Shown: one piece after another, positions 5,608-6,882 of the stretch
How positions within the stretch are numbered: position 1 is the stretch's first letter
Layout of the letters: each line of letters starts with the position of its first letter
NCBI GenBank assembly: GCA_030600135.1
Contig: JAUVMS010000182.1
Span: 1-6,882, forward strand
Source: Hyphomicrobiales bacterium
GTDB taxonomy: Bacteria > Pseudomonadota > Alphaproteobacteria > Rhizobiales > JAUVMS01
Length of the DNA stretch: 6,882 bases
Direction of reading: 5' to 3'
Made by a program: the position numbers and the translations under genes
Notes under the pieces: generated by a model
Databases searched by the model: none
Told to the model about the DNA's origin: nothing
Seen by the model: only the letters and a program-made list of their open reading frames with translations

Positions 5608-6428
5608 AAGTTTCATTGATTTATGCCTACTGGCCGAACCGACCGTTGGGCGTGACGTGGTGCGATTTGCCATGGGCCCTGCGCGACGCCGGAATTGCCG
5701 AGCGATTGCGACAGGATGGGCATGAGCTGGAAGAAACGGTGCTGGTGGCCCATGGCGCGGCTGCTGGTGACTTGAAGGGTGGCTTCGAGTTGGCTGGGCG
5801 GCTCAGTGATCAGATCAAGCGGGCACGGGCAGATGGCAGCGTGGTGATTGTCCTGTGTGGTAGCTGTTCCGTAGCCGCCGTCGGCGCCGCATCGGGCCTC
5901 GGCGGGCGACGAACGGCCATCGCCTGGTTCGATGCCCATCCCGATCTCAACACGCCGGAGACGACATCGAGCGGCCTGTTCGAGGGAATGGCTTTGGCGT
6001 CGGCTTTGGGACTTGCTTGGCGCAGCATGGCTGAAACCCATGCCGGGCTCGAGCCGATTGCAACCGATACGGTGGCGCTTTTCGGTGCGCGTGATGTCGA
6101 TGGTGCCGAGCAAGACCTGATCGACAACGCGAATATTCCGATATTTCAACAGCCTGCAGAGCTTGCGAGATTTGTCAGTAAACAGCCTCAGACTTATATC
6201 CATCTTGATATGGATGTGCATGATGCGCTCACTGTGCGAACCAACAGCTTTGCCGTTCCGGGCGGGCCCAGCGTTGACGACGTTCGTGGCGCAATCGGGC
6301 AGATCGCAAACGGTTGCGTGCTTGGCCTCACCGGTCTCGATCCGCAAGCCGCTGATGCCGAGGCTGCAATGGAGATAGCGATTGATCACGTGGCTGCGTT
6401 CCTGGCAGCGCGCGAGGTGGTGTCATGA
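5604..6428 (+). CDS. arginase/ureohydrolase-fold protein with altered active site, inside the his operon
   Basis: This 274-residue protein has the outline of the arginase-agmatinase-formiminoglutamase family. WFDAHPDLNTPETTSSG (108-124) carries the DAHxD metal motif (D110, H112, D114), and IHLDMDVHD (199-207) carries the second pair (D202, D204). The usual GGDHS motif is replaced by CGSCS (85-89), so the first manganese-ligand histidine is C88. In place of the HG that follows the serine-glycine loop in arginase there is EG at E127, and the guanidinium-binding glutamate region reads GLTGLDP (241-247). A substrate other than arginine is therefore likely, or none. I recall uncharacterised rhizobial arginase-like proteins with GNC at the same site, so this may be a known but unassigned subgroup. 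It starts with GTG, has GGGGAG at 5593-5598, and overlaps hisA by GTGA and hisF by ATGA. Confidence 0.85.
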   Translation: MKVSLIYAYWPNRPLGVTWCDLPWALRDAGIAERLRQDGHELEETVLVAHGAAAGDLKGGFELAGRLSDQIKRARADGSVVIVLCGSCSVAAVGAASGLGGRRTAIAWFDAHPDLNTPETTSSGLFEGMALASALGLAWRSMAETHAGLEPIATDTVALFGARDVDGAEQDLIDNANIPIFQQPAELARFVSKQPQTYIHLDMDVHDALTVRTNSFAVPGGPSVDDVRGAIGQIANGCVLGLTGLDPQAADAEAAMEIAIDHVAAFLAAREVVS

Positions 6429-6882
6429 GCCTCAAGAGCCGGGTCATCCCGTGCCTCGACGTCAAGGACGGTCGGGTCGTAAAGGGCATCAACTTCGTCG
6501 ATCTGCGCGATGCCGGTGATCCCGTCGAAGCGGCGGAAGCCTACGATGCGGCAGGGGCGGATGAGCTTTGCTTTCTCGACATAACGGCGAGCCACGAACG
6601 CCGCGGCATCATTCTCGATATCGTACAGCGCACGGCGGAGCGATGTTTCATGCCGCTTACCGTGGGTGGTGGCGTCAGGGCCACTGAGGATATCCGTCAG
6701 CTGCTGAGGGCCGGCGCCGACAAGGTGTCGATCAACACGGCGGCGGTTCGTGATCGCCAGCTCGTGCGCCAGGCGGCAGAAAAATTTGGCAGCCAGTGCA
6801 TCGTCGTTGCGATCGATGCGAAGCGAGTTTCAGCGGATGGCGATGATCCGCGTTGGGAGATTTTCACCCACGGGGGGCGAGA
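6425..6882 (+). CDS. hisF: HisF, imidazole glycerol phosphate synthase cyclase subunit (5' part only)
   Basis: HisF takes ammonia from HisH and converts PRFAR to imidazole glycerol phosphate and AICAR. The window holds the first 152 codons of about 255; the rest lies beyond the edge. The barrel's first catalytic aspartate is D12 in RVIPCLDVKDGRVVKG (6-21), and the second is D131 in VVAIDAKR. LDITASHERRG (51-61) and the phosphate loop VGGGVR (80-85) are typical. The region after D131 runs into WEIFTHGGR, as expected before the ammonia-channel part. The ATG overlaps the upstream TGA as ATGA, and GAGG at 6414-6417 lies 7 nt before it. No frameshift is seen in the part present. Confidence 0.97.
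   Translation, partial: MSLKSRVIPCLDVKDGRVVKGINFVDLRDAGDPVEAAEAYDAAGADELCFLDITASHERRGIILDIVQRTAERCFMPLTVGGGVRATEDIRQLLRAGADKVSINTAAVRDRQLVRQAAEKFGSQCIVVAIDAKRVSADGDDPRWEIFTHGGR

Noticed and set aside
5613..6389. 258-codon minus-strand open frame opposite the arginase-like gene
   Set aside because: The plus-strand frame carries clear ureohydrolase motifs, so this is a shadow frame common in GC-rich coding DNA.

Overview
The window looks like chromosomal core sequence from an alphaproteobacterium, most likely of the Hyphomicrobiales (Rhizobiales). The basis is the gene order MltA / Smr / hslU-hslV / hisB-DUF2628-hisH-hisA-hisF, the GC-rich coding bias and the alphaproteobacterial flavour of HslV, which has a short N-terminal extension before its catalytic threonine. 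The order is recalled from related genomes, not searched. No tRNA, rRNA, CRISPR array, insertion sequence or long repeat was found.

Left part (1-2619): the last codons of an MltA-like lytic transglycosylase run into an Smr-domain gene through an ATGA overlap. The Smr gene converges on hslU, and their 3' ends overlap by 11 bp. hslV and hslU form a leftward operon for the HslUV (ClpQY) ATP-dependent protease. A heat-shock (sigma-32/RpoH-like) promoter candidate lies just before hslV and argues for the second in-frame ATG as its start.

Right part (2765-6882): a rightward histidine biosynthesis cluster starts at hisB, divergent from hslV. hisB overlaps a small DUF2628 membrane-protein gene by ATGA. 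After 33 nt comes hisH, the glutaminase subunit of IGP synthase. The series is then interrupted by a 95-codon gene on the opposite strand, whose stop codon shares the palindrome CTAG with the hisH stop. hisA follows, then an unusual arginase-fold gene joined to hisA by GTGA and to hisF by ATGA, then hisF, which is cut by the window edge. HisA makes PRFAR, HisH and HisF turn it into imidazole glycerol phosphate and AICAR, and HisB dehydrates imidazole glycerol phosphate.

The two least ordinary items are the arginase-like gene embedded in the his operon, whose first metal-binding histidine and other arginase catalytic positions are changed, and the antisense small gene between hisH and hisA. 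The rest is well-known core metabolism and proteolysis. Nothing here makes a convincing complete new system.
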